64,000 nt of DNA from Hyphomicrobium_A sp963776675 (GCA_963776675.1 CAVZNR010000026.1:1-64000), one strand, 5' to 3'. Positions 1-9,234 are shown, numbered from the stretch's first letter. Notes: generated by a model not told the origin, from the letters alone. Numbers and translations are program-made.

Positions 1-1
1 G

Positions 2-139
2 GCCTACTATCGGGAGACGGCGCCCCTGATCGGTTACTACTTCGCCAAAGGTAAGCTTAAGACTGTAGACGGAATGGCCCCGATTTCGGAGGTTTCGAGC
101 CAGGTCGAGGCACTTTTGGCCGGAGGCACAGGGCCATAA
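2..139 (+). CDS. adk: Adenylate kinase, C-terminal fragment
   Basis: Only the last 45 residues are present because the gene enters from the left edge. The readable tail begins AYYRETAPLIGYYFAKGKL and ends before TAA at 137. This matches the C-terminal part of the bacterial adenylate kinase CORE domain, where a Tyr-rich helix precedes a Lys-rich strand. The enzyme interconverts ATP plus AMP with two ADP in the cytoplasm. In alphaproteobacteria adk commonly lies between secY and rpsM, which is the order implied here. The assignment rests on this short tail plus the neighbouring rpsM. Confidence 0.8.
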   Translation, partial: AYYRETAPLIGYYFAKGKLKTVDGMAPISEVSSQVEALLAGGTGP

Positions 140-334
140 AAAAACCGTTATGTGGCGATTGACGGGCGCCTATGGCTCGGCTACAACACCGCGTTCTTAA
201 CGCACCTCTCGTGTGAGATCCGGCCTGATGGCAGGCAGGCTGGAGGGTGCGTTTTTGGCGCAGGATCAAGGTACGAGGGGGGCCGGTAGGCTCGGGTTCC
301 TCGGCGGCGGCATTCGAGAATTCAGGAGAGACGT

Positions 335-705
335 GTGGCCCGAGTCGAGGCGTCAACATTCCGACGCAGAAGCGCGTCGTCATCGCGCTCCAGTACATCC
401 ATGGCATCGGCCCGAAGTTTGCTCAAGACATCTGCGGGAAGGTCGGCATTCCGGCTGAGCGGCGTGTAAACCAGCTCACCGACGCCGAGGTCTTGCAGAT
501 CCGCGAGACGATCGATCGAGACTTTATGGTCGAGGGCGATCTGCGCCGTGAAGTGATCACCAACATCAAGCGGCTCATGGATCTGGGCTGCTACCGTGGA
601 CTGCGTCACCGCAAGGGCCTTCCGGTCCACGGGCAACGCACCCACACCAACGCGCGCACGCGCAAAGGCCCGGCAAAGGCGATCGCGGGCAAGAAAAAAG
701 CTTGA
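335..705 (+). CDS. rpsM: 30S ribosomal protein S13 (apparent frameshift near codon 5)
   Basis: S13 sits in the head of the small subunit and contacts the P-site tRNA and the inter-subunit bridge. The body reads VNIPTQKRVVIALQYIHGIG through RHRKGLPVHGQRTHTNARTR and a Lys-rich tail, all diagnostic of S13. The natural start is GTG at 335 (V-A-R-V...) behind the Shine-Dalgarno AGGAGAG at 324-330. From this GTG to the GTC of VNIP is 17 bases, where the family needs 18, so one base is missing between about 347 and 351. No in-frame start lies near the body. An essential gene cannot tolerate this, so a sequence error is the likeliest cause. Corrected length is about 123 residues. Confidence 0.93.
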
Positions 706-791
706 TCGTTCATTCATCGGGGAGGGCCGTTGCCGCTCCCCGTTCGCGCATGACAGGCCGCGTAGGCCGCGGTCTTGGGAGAGCATAGGCA

Positions 792-1193
792 ATGGCCAAA
801 GAGCAGAGCACCGGGCGCGGCAAGGTGCGCAAGCGTGAGAAGAAGAACATCACCTCGGGCGTTGCGCACGTCAACGCCTCGTTCAACAACACCATGATCA
901 CCATTACCGATGCGCAGGGCAACACGATCGCCTGGTCGTCCTCGGGCACCAAGGGCTTCAAGGGCTCGCGCAAGTCGACGCCGTATGCCGCGCAGGTTGC
1001 CGCCGAGGATGCCGGCAAGAAGGCCCAGGAGCACGGCATGAAGGTGCTCGAGGTCGAGGTCTGCGGTCCGGGCTCCGGTCGTGAATCGGCGCTGCGCGCC
1101 CTGCAGGCGGTCGGCTTTCAGATCACGTCCATTCGCGATGTGACGCCGATCCCGCACAACGGCTGCCGTCCGCGCAAGCGCCGTCGCGTTTAA
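792..1193 (+). CDS. rpsK: 30S ribosomal protein S11
   Basis: The 133-residue protein carries the S11 core: GVAHVNASFNNTMITITD near residues 23-40, then TPYAAQVAAEDA, GPGSGRESALRAL and the C-terminal PIPHNGCRPRKRRRV. S11 binds 16S rRNA at the platform and helps shape the mRNA exit site. It follows rpsM by 86 bases and precedes rpoA, the standard alpha-operon order. Start is ATG at 792 behind GGGAGAG. It is intact and of usual length. Confidence 0.98.
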   Translation: MAKEQSTGRGKVRKREKKNITSGVAHVNASFNNTMITITDAQGNTIAWSSSGTKGFKGSRKSTPYAAQVAAEDAGKKAQEHGMKVLEVEVCGPGSGRESALRALQAVGFQITSIRDVTPIPHNGCRPRKRRRV

Positions 1194-1316
1194 GTCGAGA
1201 CGGGCACCGGGTTTGCCGGCGTCCGCAAGCGTTGCCGACAGGCAACCTATTTGAACTGCATCTTGAAAAGTCTGCGCTCCCCATCGGTGCAGGCAACACG
1301 TTAAGCGAGGCTCCCC

Positions 1317-2342
1317 GTGGTGAACGTGCTGCAAAAGAACTGGCAAGACCTGATCAAGCCGACCAAGCTTGAGGTGGTGCCGGGACGCGACCGCAACAAG
1401 GTGGCGACCGTGGTCGCCGAGCCGCTGGAGCGCGGCTTTGGCATGACGCTCGGCAACGCGCTGCGCCGTGTGCTGCTCTCCTCGCTCCAGGGTGCCGCCA
1501 TCAAGACCGTGCAGATCGACGGCGTTCTGCACGAGTTCTCCTCGATCCCGAGCGTGCGTGAGGATGTGACCAACATCATCCTCAACATCAAGGAGATCGC
1601 GCTGCGCATTCACTCCGAGGGCGTGAAGCGCATGGTGCTCAAGAAGGAAGGTGGCGGCCCGGCCCGCGCCAAGGATATCGAGGCAGGCTCCGACGTGGAG
1701 ATCCTGAACCCCGAGCACGTGATCTGCACCCTCGACCAGGGCGCCGCCATCCGCATGGAGTTCACCGCCGATATTGGCAAGGGCTACGTGCCGGCCGACC
1801 GCAACCGCCCGGAGGACGCCCCCATCGGCCTCATTCCGGTGGACAGCCTCTACAGCCCGGTCAAGAAGGTCTCCTACAGGGTCGAGAACACCCGCGAGGG
1901 CCAGATCCTCGACTACGACAAGCTCACCATGACGGTGGAGACGGACGGCTCGGTGAAGCCCGAGGACGCCGTGGCGCTCGCCGCCCGCATCCTGCAGGAC
2001 CAGCTCACGGTCTTCATCAACTTCGAGGAGCCGACCAAGGCCGTCGAGGAGCAGCGCCACCCCGAGCTCGCCTTCAACGCGGCCCTGCTCAAGAAGGTGG
2101 ACGAGCTGGAGCTTTCGGTACGCTCCGCCAACTGCTTGAAAAACGACAACATTGTCTACATCGGCGACCTCATCCAGAAGACCGAGGCCGAGATGCTGAG
2201 GACGCCGAACTTCGGGCGCAAGTCGCTGAACGAGATCAAGGAGGTCCTGGCCTCCATGGGTCTGCACCTCGGCATGGAGGTGCCCAACTGGCCGCCCGAC
2301 AACATCGAGGAGCTGGCCAAGCGCTTCGAGGACCAGTATTGA
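1317..2342 (+). CDS. rpoA: DNA-directed RNA polymerase subunit alpha
   Basis: The 341-residue protein has both alpha domains. The N-terminal assembly domain contains the signature ERGFGMTLGNALRRVLLSSL (residues 38-57). The C-terminal DNA- and activator-binding domain starts near residue 255 and includes VRSANCLKNDNIVYIGDL and RTPNFGRKSLNEIKEVL. Alpha dimers nucleate polymerase assembly, and the C-terminal domain contacts UP elements and activators. The start is GTG at 1317; a second GTG at 1320 is possible. It lies between rpsK and rplQ as in most bacteria. Confidence 0.98.
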   Translation: MVNVLQKNWQDLIKPTKLEVVPGRDRNKVATVVAEPLERGFGMTLGNALRRVLLSSLQGAAIKTVQIDGVLHEFSSIPSVREDVTNIILNIKEIALRIHSEGVKRMVLKKEGGGPARAKDIEAGSDVEILNPEHVICTLDQGAAIRMEFTADIGKGYVPADRNRPEDAPIGLIPVDSLYSPVKKVSYRVENTREGQILDYDKLTMTVETDGSVKPEDAVALAARILQDQLTVFINFEEPTKAVEEQRHPELAFNAALLKKVDELELSVRSANCLKNDNIVYIGDLIQKTEAEMLRTPNFGRKSLNEIKEVLASMGLHLGMEVPNWPPDNIEELAKRFEDQY

Positions 2343-2459
2343 GCTGACGCTGGCTAATCCGCCCGGAAAATGCCGGGCGGGCCAGCTGCGCGATTTTGCA
2401 ACCGACGAGGTGAGGCCAAAGAACCTCCCCGTAACAACCTAAGAGAAAGCGAAACGACG

Positions 2460-2888
2460 ATGCGACACAAGAAATTGGGGCGGCGCTTCAGCCGCGACTC
2501 TTCCCATCGCCAGGCGATGTTCTCCAATATGGCGGCCGCGCTCATTAAGCATGAGCAGATCGTGACGACGCTCGCCAAGGCCAAAGACTTAAAGCGCGTG
2601 ATGGACAAGTACATCACGCTCGCCAAGCGCGGGGACCTGAACTCGCGCCGCCTCGCCGCCAGCCGCCTGCGCGACGAGGACATGGCCAAGAAGCTCTTCG
2701 ACACGCTGGCACCGCGCTACAAGGACCGCGCCGGCGGCTACACGCGCGTCTTGAAGGCCGGCTTCCGCTACGGCGACAGCGCACCCCGCGCCGTCATCGA
2801 GCTCGTCGACCGTGATGAGAGCGTCAAGGGCCGCGAGGACCGCGAGCGCCACGCCGCCGCGATGGCCGAGCAGGCGAGCGAAGCCTAA
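2460..2888 (+). CDS. rplQ: 50S ribosomal protein L17
   Basis: Starting at ATG 2460 the 142-residue protein begins MRHKKLGRRFSRDSSHRQAM, the invariant L17 N-terminus. It continues through LIKHEQIVTTLAKAKDL and GGYTRVLKAGFRYGDSAPRA. L17 lies near the polypeptide exit tunnel of the large subunit. An upstream in-frame ATG at 2370 would add about 30 residues with no L17 similarity and is rejected. The C-terminus has an Ala/Glu-rich extension after RDESVKG, as in other alphaproteobacteria. It closes the alpha operon. Confidence 0.97.
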   Translation: MRHKKLGRRFSRDSSHRQAMFSNMAAALIKHEQIVTTLAKAKDLKRVMDKYITLAKRGDLNSRRLAASRLRDEDMAKKLFDTLAPRYKDRAGGYTRVLKAGFRYGDSAPRAVIELVDRDESVKGREDRERHAAAMAEQASEA

Positions 2889-3080
2889 GGCACTCCTTGG
2901 TCGGGACTGTTACCCTGACGACCGCCCGGACACATCCAGGGCGGCGTTAAGCATTGTGCGGCCGGTCCGGGTGCGCAATCGGCGTCCGCGGGCGCACAGG
3001 TTGCCCGGTCGTGCAGTAACGCGCATAACTGCCCTCGGCAGCGCCAGCTGACAGCGTTCCGGCGAACGGAGGGAAAGCCA

Positions 3081-4110
3081 ATGACCGCCGAGAAGGTTTT
3101 GGTGACGGGAGCCTCGGGCTTCATCGCCAAGCACTGCATTGCCGAGCTGCTGCGCCGCGGCCATCCGGTGAAAGCGACACTCAGAAATCTTGCGCGCGCC
3201 GACGAGGTGCGCCGAGGCGTGGCGCATGCGGGTGCCGACGCGAGCGACGTCGAGTTCGTCGTTGCCGATCTGTTGAGCGACGATGGCTGGGCGCAAGCCA
3301 TGCAGGGGTGCACCTACGTGCTGCACGTCGCCTCGCCCTTTCCCATCACCGAGCCGAAGAACCCCGAGGACGTGATCAGGCCGGCGCGCGAAGGTGCGCT
3401 GCGCGTTCTGCGCGCGGCCCGCGACGCCGGCGTCAAGCGCGTGGTGCAGACGTCGTCCATCGTCGCCGTCGACCTGCCGTGGCCCGACGCGCCGCTGGGT
3501 CACGTGTTCACCGAGGAGGATTGGACCAACCCCGAGCGCCCCGACCTCACCACCTACGTGAAATCCAAGACGCTGGCCGAGCGCGCCGCCTGGGATTTCG
3601 TGCAAGAGCGAGACGGGTGCGCCGGAGCTTGCGGTGGTCAATCCAGCGTTTGTTCTCGGGCCGGCGGTCGACCCTGACATTTCGACGTCGCACGAGGTCT
3701 TGCGGCTGATGGCGGTCGGTGCCTATCCCGCAGCACCCAAGGTCGGGTTTCCGATCAGCGACGTGCGCGACGTCGCAATCACGCACGTGCGCGTGATGAC
3801 GCATCCCCAGGCTGCGGGCGAGCGCTTCCTCACGGCCAACGGCTTTCTGCGCCTCTACGAGATCGGGCAGCTGCTCGCCGAGGCGCTGCCGGACCTCAAG
3901 CGCAAGGTGCCGAAATTCGAGATGCACGACTTCACGGTCCGTATCATCGCACTGTTCGACAAGCGCCTCAGGGCCGTTCTGGCGGAACTCGGCCACCCGC
4001 GCCACGCCTCCAACGCCAAAGCGCATCGCATTCTGGAGCAGTCGTTCCGCTCGCCGCAGGAGGCGGTCAAGTCCGCCGCCGCGAGCCTGCGGGCCCTCCA
4101 CGTGATCTAG
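3081..4110 (+). CDS. NAD(P)-dependent epimerase/dihydroflavonol reductase-like protein (apparent frameshift)
   Basis: This is an extended short-chain dehydrogenase. The N-terminal nucleotide motif is VTGASGFIAKHCIAELL (residues 8-24), and the active-site region has YVKSK, with catalytic Tyr and Lys. The first frame runs from ATG 3081. Family-like sequence resumes in the next frame at TGAPELAVVNPAFVLGP and continues to TAG at 4110. The break is one extra base within 3606-3617 (GAGCGAGACGGG). Joined, the protein is about 342 residues, normal for aldehyde and dihydroflavonol-type reductases of this clan. Substrate cannot be deduced. It stands alone between rplQ and the HtrA gene. Confidence 0.75.
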
Positions 4111-4156
4111 AGGCGCGGCTTGGCGTCTCAGATCCCGGCTGCCCGATTGTGGCCGT

Positions 4157-4185
4157 TTGGATTGCGCAGGGTCTGTGGCTTATAG
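4157..4185 (+). promoter_or_regulatory. Candidate sigma-70-type promoter of the HtrA gene
   Basis: TTGGAT at 4157-4162 and TTATAG at 4180-4185 are separated by exactly 17 bases, about 40 bases upstream of the HtrA start codon. Both hexamers are imperfect, so this is a pattern match only. Confidence 0.35.
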
Positions 4186-4227
4186 AGAACCCGCCTGTAG
4201 CAAGCTCCAGGGAGCCGGAGACACACG

Positions 4228-5661
4228 ATGATGCTGGCGAGCATTTCGAGAACCATACGCATGGGCACGGTGGCGACGCTGTGCGCCGGCCTGATCGTCA
4301 CGCTGGCCGGGCCCGGTCAGGCCCAGCGGCGCGAGCTCCCGCCCTCTCATGCAGCCTTGCAGTACTCCTACGCGCCGATCGTCAAGATGGCAGCGCCGGC
4401 GGTGGTCAACGTGTACGTGCGCTCGCGCGTGCGCTCGTTTTCGTCGCCCTTTGCCAACGATCCATTCTTCCAGCACTTCTTCGGACAGGGCTTTGGGGCC
4501 CCGCGCGAGCGCGTGCAGAGCTCGCTGGGCTCGGGCGTGATCATCAGCCCTGACGGCGTGATCGTCACCAACACGCATGTGGTGAAGGGTGGCAAGGATA
4601 CCGAGATCCGCGTAGCGCTCGCCGACAAGCGCGAGTTCGATGCCCGAGTCGTGGCGCAGGACGACAAGACCGACCTCGCCGTGCTCAAGATCGAGGGCGG
4701 TGGCGGCAACTTTCCATCTCTGCAGTTCTCCAACTCCGATGCGCTCGAGGTTGGCGACATCGTTCTGGCGATCGGCAATCCGTTCGGCGTGGGCCAGACG
4801 GTAACCAGCGGCATCATCTCGGCGCTGACGCGCACGGAGATGGCGCAGTCGGACAGCCAGGTGTTCATTCAGACCGATGCGGCCATCAACCCCGGAAACT
4901 CCGGCGGCGCACTGATCGACATGTCGGGCAAGCTCGTCGGCATCAATACGATGATCTTCTCGCAGACGGGCGGCTCGGTCGGCATCGGCTTTGCGATCCC
5001 CTCGAACCTCGTTCGGCTGTTCGCCGACAACGCCATTGCCGGGCGCAAGATTGAGCGGCCGTGGATCGGCGCCCAGCTCGAGACGGTGACGCGCGATATG
5101 GCGAAGAACCTGGGGCTGGAGCGCATCTCGGGCGCCGTCGTGGTGCGGCTGACCAACGATGGTCCCGCCCAGAAGGCAGGTCTGCAGCTTGGTGACGTCA
5201 TCGTGGCGGTCGATGACTTCGATGTCAGCGATGCGCATTCGGTGCACTACCGCATGACGACGCGCGGGATCGGCAACTCGTCCAGGCTGCGCGTCATCCG
5301 CAGCCGCAAAACCATGGAGATCGCGGTGCCGCTCGTAGCTGCACCCAAGCCCGGGCGCGATGACGTGCGCAACCTGTCGGGCAATCACCCCTTCGATGGC
5401 GCGCGCGTGTCGAACATCCTGCCCAGCGTCGCCGACGAGCTCAATCTTTCGGACACCGAGGGCGTCGTTATCGTGGCGGTCCGCTCCGGCGGCGTCGCGG
5501 CGCGGCTCGGCTTCCAGCCGGGTGACGTGATCGTGCAGATAGGGCGCACGAAAATCACCGATGTCGTGCAGCTCGATGAGATCACGCGCGAGCCGCAGCG
5601 CGTCTGGCGTGTTACCATCAGCCGCAACGGCCGCGTCATGCAGCTGCAGCTTTCCGGTTGA
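4228..5661 (+). CDS. Periplasmic serine protease of the HtrA/Deg family with two PDZ domains
   Basis: The 477-residue protein starts with an export signal (hydrophobic residues 13-28, cleavage likely after Ala-Gln-Ala near 32). The trypsin-like domain has a complete triad: His117 in TNTHVV, Asp149 in KTDLAVLK and Ser225 in GNSGGA. Two PDZ domains follow, one after PWIGAQLETVT and one near the C-terminus (GVAARLGFQPGDVIVQIGRT). Deg proteases degrade or refold damaged envelope proteins in the periplasm. The next gene, rarA, starts 22 bases downstream, so the two may be co-transcribed. DegP, DegQ and DegS types cannot be separated by eye. Confidence 0.93.
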   Translation: MMLASISRTIRMGTVATLCAGLIVTLAGPGQAQRRELPPSHAALQYSYAPIVKMAAPAVVNVYVRSRVRSFSSPFANDPFFQHFFGQGFGAPRERVQSSLGSGVIISPDGVIVTNTHVVKGGKDTEIRVALADKREFDARVVAQDDKTDLAVLKIEGGGGNFPSLQFSNSDALEVGDIVLAIGNPFGVGQTVTSGIISALTRTEMAQSDSQVFIQTDAAINPGNSGGALIDMSGKLVGINTMIFSQTGGSVGIGFAIPSNLVRLFADNAIAGRKIERPWIGAQLETVTRDMAKNLGLERISGAVVVRLTNDGPAQKAGLQLGDVIVAVDDFDVSDAHSVHYRMTTRGIGNSSRLRVIRSRKTMEIAVPLVAAPKPGRDDVRNLSGNHPFDGARVSNILPSVADELNLSDTEGVVIVAVRSGGVAARLGFQPGDVIVQIGRTKITDVVQLDEITREPQRVWRVTISRNGRVMQLQLSG

Positions 5662-5683
5662 GCCGTTCGCGAGGCGGACACTA

Positions 5684-7003
5684 GTGGCAACTCTGTTCGA
5701 AGCGGCCGGTCTGGAGAAAGGCGCTCCCCGCCCGCTTGCCGACCGGTTGCGCCCCAAGACGCTTTCCGAGGTCGTCGGCCAGGACCATCTCGTGGGGCCG
5801 CAAGGCACGCTGACGCGCATGCTGACAAGCGGCCGTCTTCCGAGCCTCATCCTGTGGGGGCCGCCCGGCACCGGCAAGACGACGGTGGCGCGGCTTCTGG
5901 CGCACGAGACCAAGCTCGAGTTCGAGCAGCTCTCGGCCATCTTCTCGGGCGTGCAGGATCTGCGCAAAGCCTTCGACCGGGCCAAGGCGCGGCGCGAGCA
6001 GGGTCGCGGCACGCTTTTGTTCATCGACGAGATCCACCGCTTTAATCGTGCGCAGCAGGACAGCTTTCTGCCGCACATGGAGGACGGCACCATCACGCTC
6101 GTGGGGGCGACGACAGAGAACCCCTCGTTTGAGCTCAACGGCGCCGTGTTGAGCCGCGCCAGCGTGCTGGTGTTCCATCGCCTGGAGGATGCCGCGCTCG
6201 AAGGTCTGGTGGCGCGGGCGGAGCGCGAGGAGGGCCGACCGCTGCCGCTCGATGCCGACGCGCGCGCCGCCCTCGTCACCATGGCCGACGGCGACGGGCG
6301 CACGGTGATCAATCTCGCCGACGAGGTGTTCGCGGCCGTGGCGGCGGGACAGGCGCCGCTCGATCGCGCCGGCCTCACCGGCCTCGTGCAGCGGCGCGCG
6401 CCGCTCTACGACAAGTCGCGTGAGGGCCATTACAATCTTATCAGCGCGTTGCACAAGGCGGTGCGCGGCTCCGATCCCGATGCCGCCCTCTATTGGCTGG
6501 CGCGCATGCTGGACGGAGGCGAGGACCGATTGTTCCTCGCGCGCCGGCTGGTGCGCATGGCGGTGGAGGATATCGGCCTCGCCGATCCGCAGGCCGTGGT
6601 GCAGGCGCTGGCCGCCAAGGACGTGTTCGACTTTCTCGGCAGCCCCGAGGGCGAGCTGGCGCTGGCGCAGGCGACGATCTACCTGGCGACTGCGCCCAAA
6701 TCGAATGCCGCCTACGTGGCCTACAAGGCGGCGATGCGCTCGGCCAAGGAGCACGGCAGCCTGATGCCGCCCAAGATCATCCTCAATGCGCCGACCAAGC
6801 TCATGGAGGAGGAGGGCTACGGCGAGGGGTATGCCTACGATCACAACGCGCCCGATGCCTTCTCGGGGCAGAACTACTTTCCTGACGAGATGGATGAGCG
6901 TCCGCAGTTCTACGATCCGCCCGAGCGCGGCTTCGAGCGTGAGATCAGAAAGCGCCTCGACCACTGGGCGAAGCTGCGGAAGGAGCGCGTCACAAAGGGT
7001 TAA
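5684..7003 (+). CDS. rarA: Replication-associated recombination protein A (RarA/MgsA AAA+ ATPase)
   Basis: From GTG 5684 the protein has 439 residues. It begins like RarA (ATLFEAA, then PLADRLRPKTLSEVVGQDHL), with Walker A GPPGTGKTT at 59-67 and Walker B LLFIDEIH at 111-118. The C-terminal helical region ends in the family's typical YDPPERGFEREIRKRLDHW. RarA is a clamp-loader-like ATPase acting at stalled replication forks. Upstream in-frame codons overlap the HtrA coding region and lack RarA similarity, so the GTG is preferred. Confidence 0.95.
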   Translation: MATLFEAAGLEKGAPRPLADRLRPKTLSEVVGQDHLVGPQGTLTRMLTSGRLPSLILWGPPGTGKTTVARLLAHETKLEFEQLSAIFSGVQDLRKAFDRAKARREQGRGTLLFIDEIHRFNRAQQDSFLPHMEDGTITLVGATTENPSFELNGAVLSRASVLVFHRLEDAALEGLVARAEREEGRPLPLDADARAALVTMADGDGRTVINLADEVFAAVAAGQAPLDRAGLTGLVQRRAPLYDKSREGHYNLISALHKAVRGSDPDAALYWLARMLDGGEDRLFLARRLVRMAVEDIGLADPQAVVQALAAKDVFDFLGSPEGELALAQATIYLATAPKSNAAYVAYKAAMRSAKEHGSLMPPKIILNAPTKLMEEEGYGEGYAYDHNAPDAFSGQNYFPDEMDERPQFYDPPERGFEREIRKRLDHWAKLRKERVTKG

Positions 7004-7029
7004 CGACGATTCCTTCAAAGGATCACGTC

Positions 7030-8232
7030 ATGCGATCCATCCTCATTTCCGGCGCCGGGATTGCCGGGCCCACGCTCGCCTATTGGCTGCTGCAGCAGGG
7101 CATCACGCCGACCCTTGTCGAGAAGGCGCCGCGCCTGCGCACCGGTGGCTACGTCATTGACTTTTGGGGGCTCGGCTACGAGGTGGCCGACAAGATGGGG
7201 CTGCTGCCGGCGCTCGACCGCGACGGCTACGACGTGGGCGAGCTGCGTCTCGTTGACGGAGACGGGCGCCGCGTCGGCGGGTTCGATGCCGAGGTTTTCC
7301 GCAACCTCACCGGGGGACGCTACCTGAGCATCGCGCGCAGCGAGCTGGCGCGGCTGCTCTACGACAGAATTTCCGACCGCTGCCAGGTGATTTTTGGCGA
7401 CAGCGTCGCTGGCATCGACGATGACGGTGCGGGCGTCGACGTCACGTTCCAGCACGCGCCGCCGCGCCGCTTCGATGCCGTGATTGGTGCCGACGGGCTG
7501 CACTCGCAGGTGCGGGAGCTGGTGTTCGGCCCTGAGGAGGGGTTCGAAAAGTATCTCGGCTACACCGTCGCAGCCTTCCAGGCCGAGGGCTACCGGCCGC
7601 GCGACGAGCTCGTCTACGTGAGCTACGGCATTCCTGGCCGACAGGTGGCGCGCTTTGCCATGCGCGGTGACCGCACCATGTTCCTGTTCGTCTTCGCCGC
7701 CGACACGCCGCCGGCCGTCGGGGCGCACGACCTGGCCGGGCAGAAGGCGTTACTCCACGCGATATTCGCCGACGCCGGGTGGGAGTGCCCGCAGATCCTG
7801 CGGGAGCTCGAGGCAACCGACGACCTCTATTTCGACCGCGTCAGCCAGATTCACATGCCGTCGTGGTCCAAAGGACGGGTGGCGCTCGTGGGCGACGCCG
7901 CCTTCTGTCCCTCGCTGCTTGCCGGGCAGGGGTCGGCGCTGGCCATGGGCGCAGCCTACGTGCTGGCGGGCGAGATGGGCCGTGCCCGGGACGAGCCCCA
8001 AGCGGCGTTCGAGCGCTACGAGACGCTGCTCAGGCCGCTGATCACAAACAAGCAGGATGCCGCCCAGCAGTTCGCCTCGGGATTTGCCCCCAAGACGCGC
8101 TGGGGCGTCTTTTTGCGCAACCAGCTGACCAAGGCCTTCCGCATCCCCTTCGTGGCCAAATTGGCCATGGGGTCGAGCCTCATGGACCGCATCACGGTGC
8201 CGGACTACGACTGGGGTGGAAAACCGGCGTAA
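7030..8232 (+). CDS. FAD-dependent aromatic-ring-hydroxylase-type monooxygenase
   Basis: The 400-residue protein opens with the dinucleotide-binding motif GAGIAGPTLAYWLLQ (residues 8-22). It has the second flavin motif GDAAFCPSLLAGQGSALA near residue 287 and a DG motif (VIGADGLHSQVR) near 152, the layout of p-hydroxybenzoate-hydroxylase-like monooxygenases. Such enzymes use NAD(P)H and oxygen to hydroxylate small organic substrates. The GXGXXG motif is intact in GAGIAG. It starts 26 bases after rarA. Substrate is unknown; geranylgeranyl reductases and TetX-like enzymes share the fold. Confidence 0.85.
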   Translation: MRSILISGAGIAGPTLAYWLLQQGITPTLVEKAPRLRTGGYVIDFWGLGYEVADKMGLLPALDRDGYDVGELRLVDGDGRRVGGFDAEVFRNLTGGRYLSIARSELARLLYDRISDRCQVIFGDSVAGIDDDGAGVDVTFQHAPPRRFDAVIGADGLHSQVRELVFGPEEGFEKYLGYTVAAFQAEGYRPRDELVYVSYGIPGRQVARFAMRGDRTMFLFVFAADTPPAVGAHDLAGQKALLHAIFADAGWECPQILRELEATDDLYFDRVSQIHMPSWSKGRVALVGDAAFCPSLLAGQGSALAMGAAYVLAGEMGRARDEPQAAFERYETLLRPLITNKQDAAQQFASGFAPKTRWGVFLRNQLTKAFRIPFVAKLAMGSSLMDRITVPDYDWGGKPA

Positions 8233-8319
8233 CCTTGCGGTCCCGGGACGACTGGCCCGCCGGCCCGCGGCCCCCTATACTGCCGGCGACGTGGGAGTTC
8301 GTGTCGAAGGGGCAGGCGT

Positions 8320-8865
8320 ATGGTTCAGTTCGTCGATCTGTGGCGGGGGCACCCCATCAACGAGTCGGTGTCGACGCCGTGCATCGCACCCCACGACCTG
8401 ACCAACATGGAGGGCGAGCACGTCTCCATGGGCTACCCGGTCTTTCACAATCAGTGCGCGATCCGCATGGGTGTCGCCCTGCGCCGCGCCGGCGTGACCG
8501 ACGGGCAGATCTCGGGCGCCGCCACGTGTGCCGTGCACCCGCGCTCGGACATGCATTTCATCAACGCCAGCCAGCTCGCCAACGCGATCGCGCGGTCCAA
8601 TCTGCCGGGCCTCGGTCCGATCGAGAAGTTCACAGGGCCCGAGGCGGCGCATTACTACCCCAAGCTGTTCGGCCGCACCGGCATCATTTTTTTCCAGGAC
8701 TACTGGAAGCGCTCCTCCGACAGCGGGCGTCCCACCGGCGACCACATCGACGTGTGGAACGGCTACCGCTCCTCGGCCAAGTGGCTGCTCGAGTGGTTCT
8801 CCTGGCTCGGCTACTATTCCAACTATGCCAACGCCGGCGAGATCTGGTTCTGGGAAGTGAAGTAA
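8320..8865 (+). CDS. Tae4-family peptidoglycan amidase-like protein
   Basis: This 181-residue protein resembles type VI secretion amidase effector 4 (Tae4, NlpC/P60-like). The cysteine motif is HNQCAIRMGVALRRAGV, with probable nucleophile Cys46. The histidine motif is GDHIDVWNG, with His142, matching the C-x-IRM and GH-x-x-LWNG blocks of Tae4. Known Tae4 enzymes cut the D-Glu to meso-diaminopimelate link in peptidoglycan of rival cells. There is no export signal, as expected for a type VI cargo, but no type VI gene lies in the window. Extra cysteines at 21 and 70 could form a disulphide. Start is ATG 8320. A small membrane protein follows by 29 bases. Family membership is fairly sure; secretion and target are inference. 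Confidence 0.78.
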   Translation: MVQFVDLWRGHPINESVSTPCIAPHDLTNMEGEHVSMGYPVFHNQCAIRMGVALRRAGVTDGQISGAATCAVHPRSDMHFINASQLANAIARSNLPGLGPIEKFTGPEAAHYYPKLFGRTGIIFFQDYWKRSSDSGRPTGDHIDVWNGYRSSAKWLLEWFSWLGYYSNYANAGEIWFWEVK

Positions 8866-8894
8866 GAGGCGCGGAAGCGCCAGGGGGAGGTTCG

Positions 8895-9131
8895 ATGCGC
8901 TATGTGGTCGCCATGGTCTTTGCCGTGATCGGCGCCGCCCTCGCCGCGGTGTTTGTAAGCTCGCAGGTGGCCAACTGGGTCGTTCTGCACCAGAGCTTCG
9001 ACAGCCCGGACGACGCCGACAGCATGCATATGGCCGTTTACATGGCCAGCAACGTCGGCGGCCTCATCATCGGCTGGCTCCTGGGCTGGATCATCGCGGG
9101 TGCCGGAAGCACCGGCAAGGCGCCCGGCTGA
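8895..9131 (+). CDS. Small two-helix membrane protein downstream of the Tae4-like gene
   Basis: The 78-residue protein has two hydrophobic segments (about 3-22 and 50-71). Between them is a polar loop, HQSFDSPDDADSMHMAVYMA, with an acidic centre. GGGGAGG at 8884-8890 precedes the ATG. It is probably co-transcribed with the Tae4-like amidase. Known Tae4 immunity proteins are soluble periplasmic dimers, so this is not a recognised Tai4. A role in protecting the producer is only a possibility. I do not recognise the family. Confidence 0.6.
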   Translation: MRYVVAMVFAVIGAALAAVFVSSQVANWVVLHQSFDSPDDADSMHMAVYMASNVGGLIIGWLLGWIIAGAGSTGKAPG

Positions 9132-9234
9132 CCCCTGCGGGAACCCATACAACACGGGCGGACCTCACCAGCGCAGTTGAGGTCGCGCGCGCGGCTCTCT
9201 ATGTGGGAGTGACCAACGGCCGGGCCAATCTCCC

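Noticed and set aside
714..2267. Long minus-strand reading frame antisense to rpsK and rpoA
   Set aside because: It mirrors strong G+C codon bias of rpoA, shows no domain, and has low-complexity Leu/Ala/Arg/His composition.
3081..4110. Two separate genes at the reductase locus
   Set aside because: The two reading frames cover consecutive parts of one SDR family and meet within a few bases, which fits a single interrupted gene.
8320..9131. A type VI secretion locus
   Set aside because: Only the effector-like gene is present; no sheath, tube, spike or baseplate gene was found in the window.
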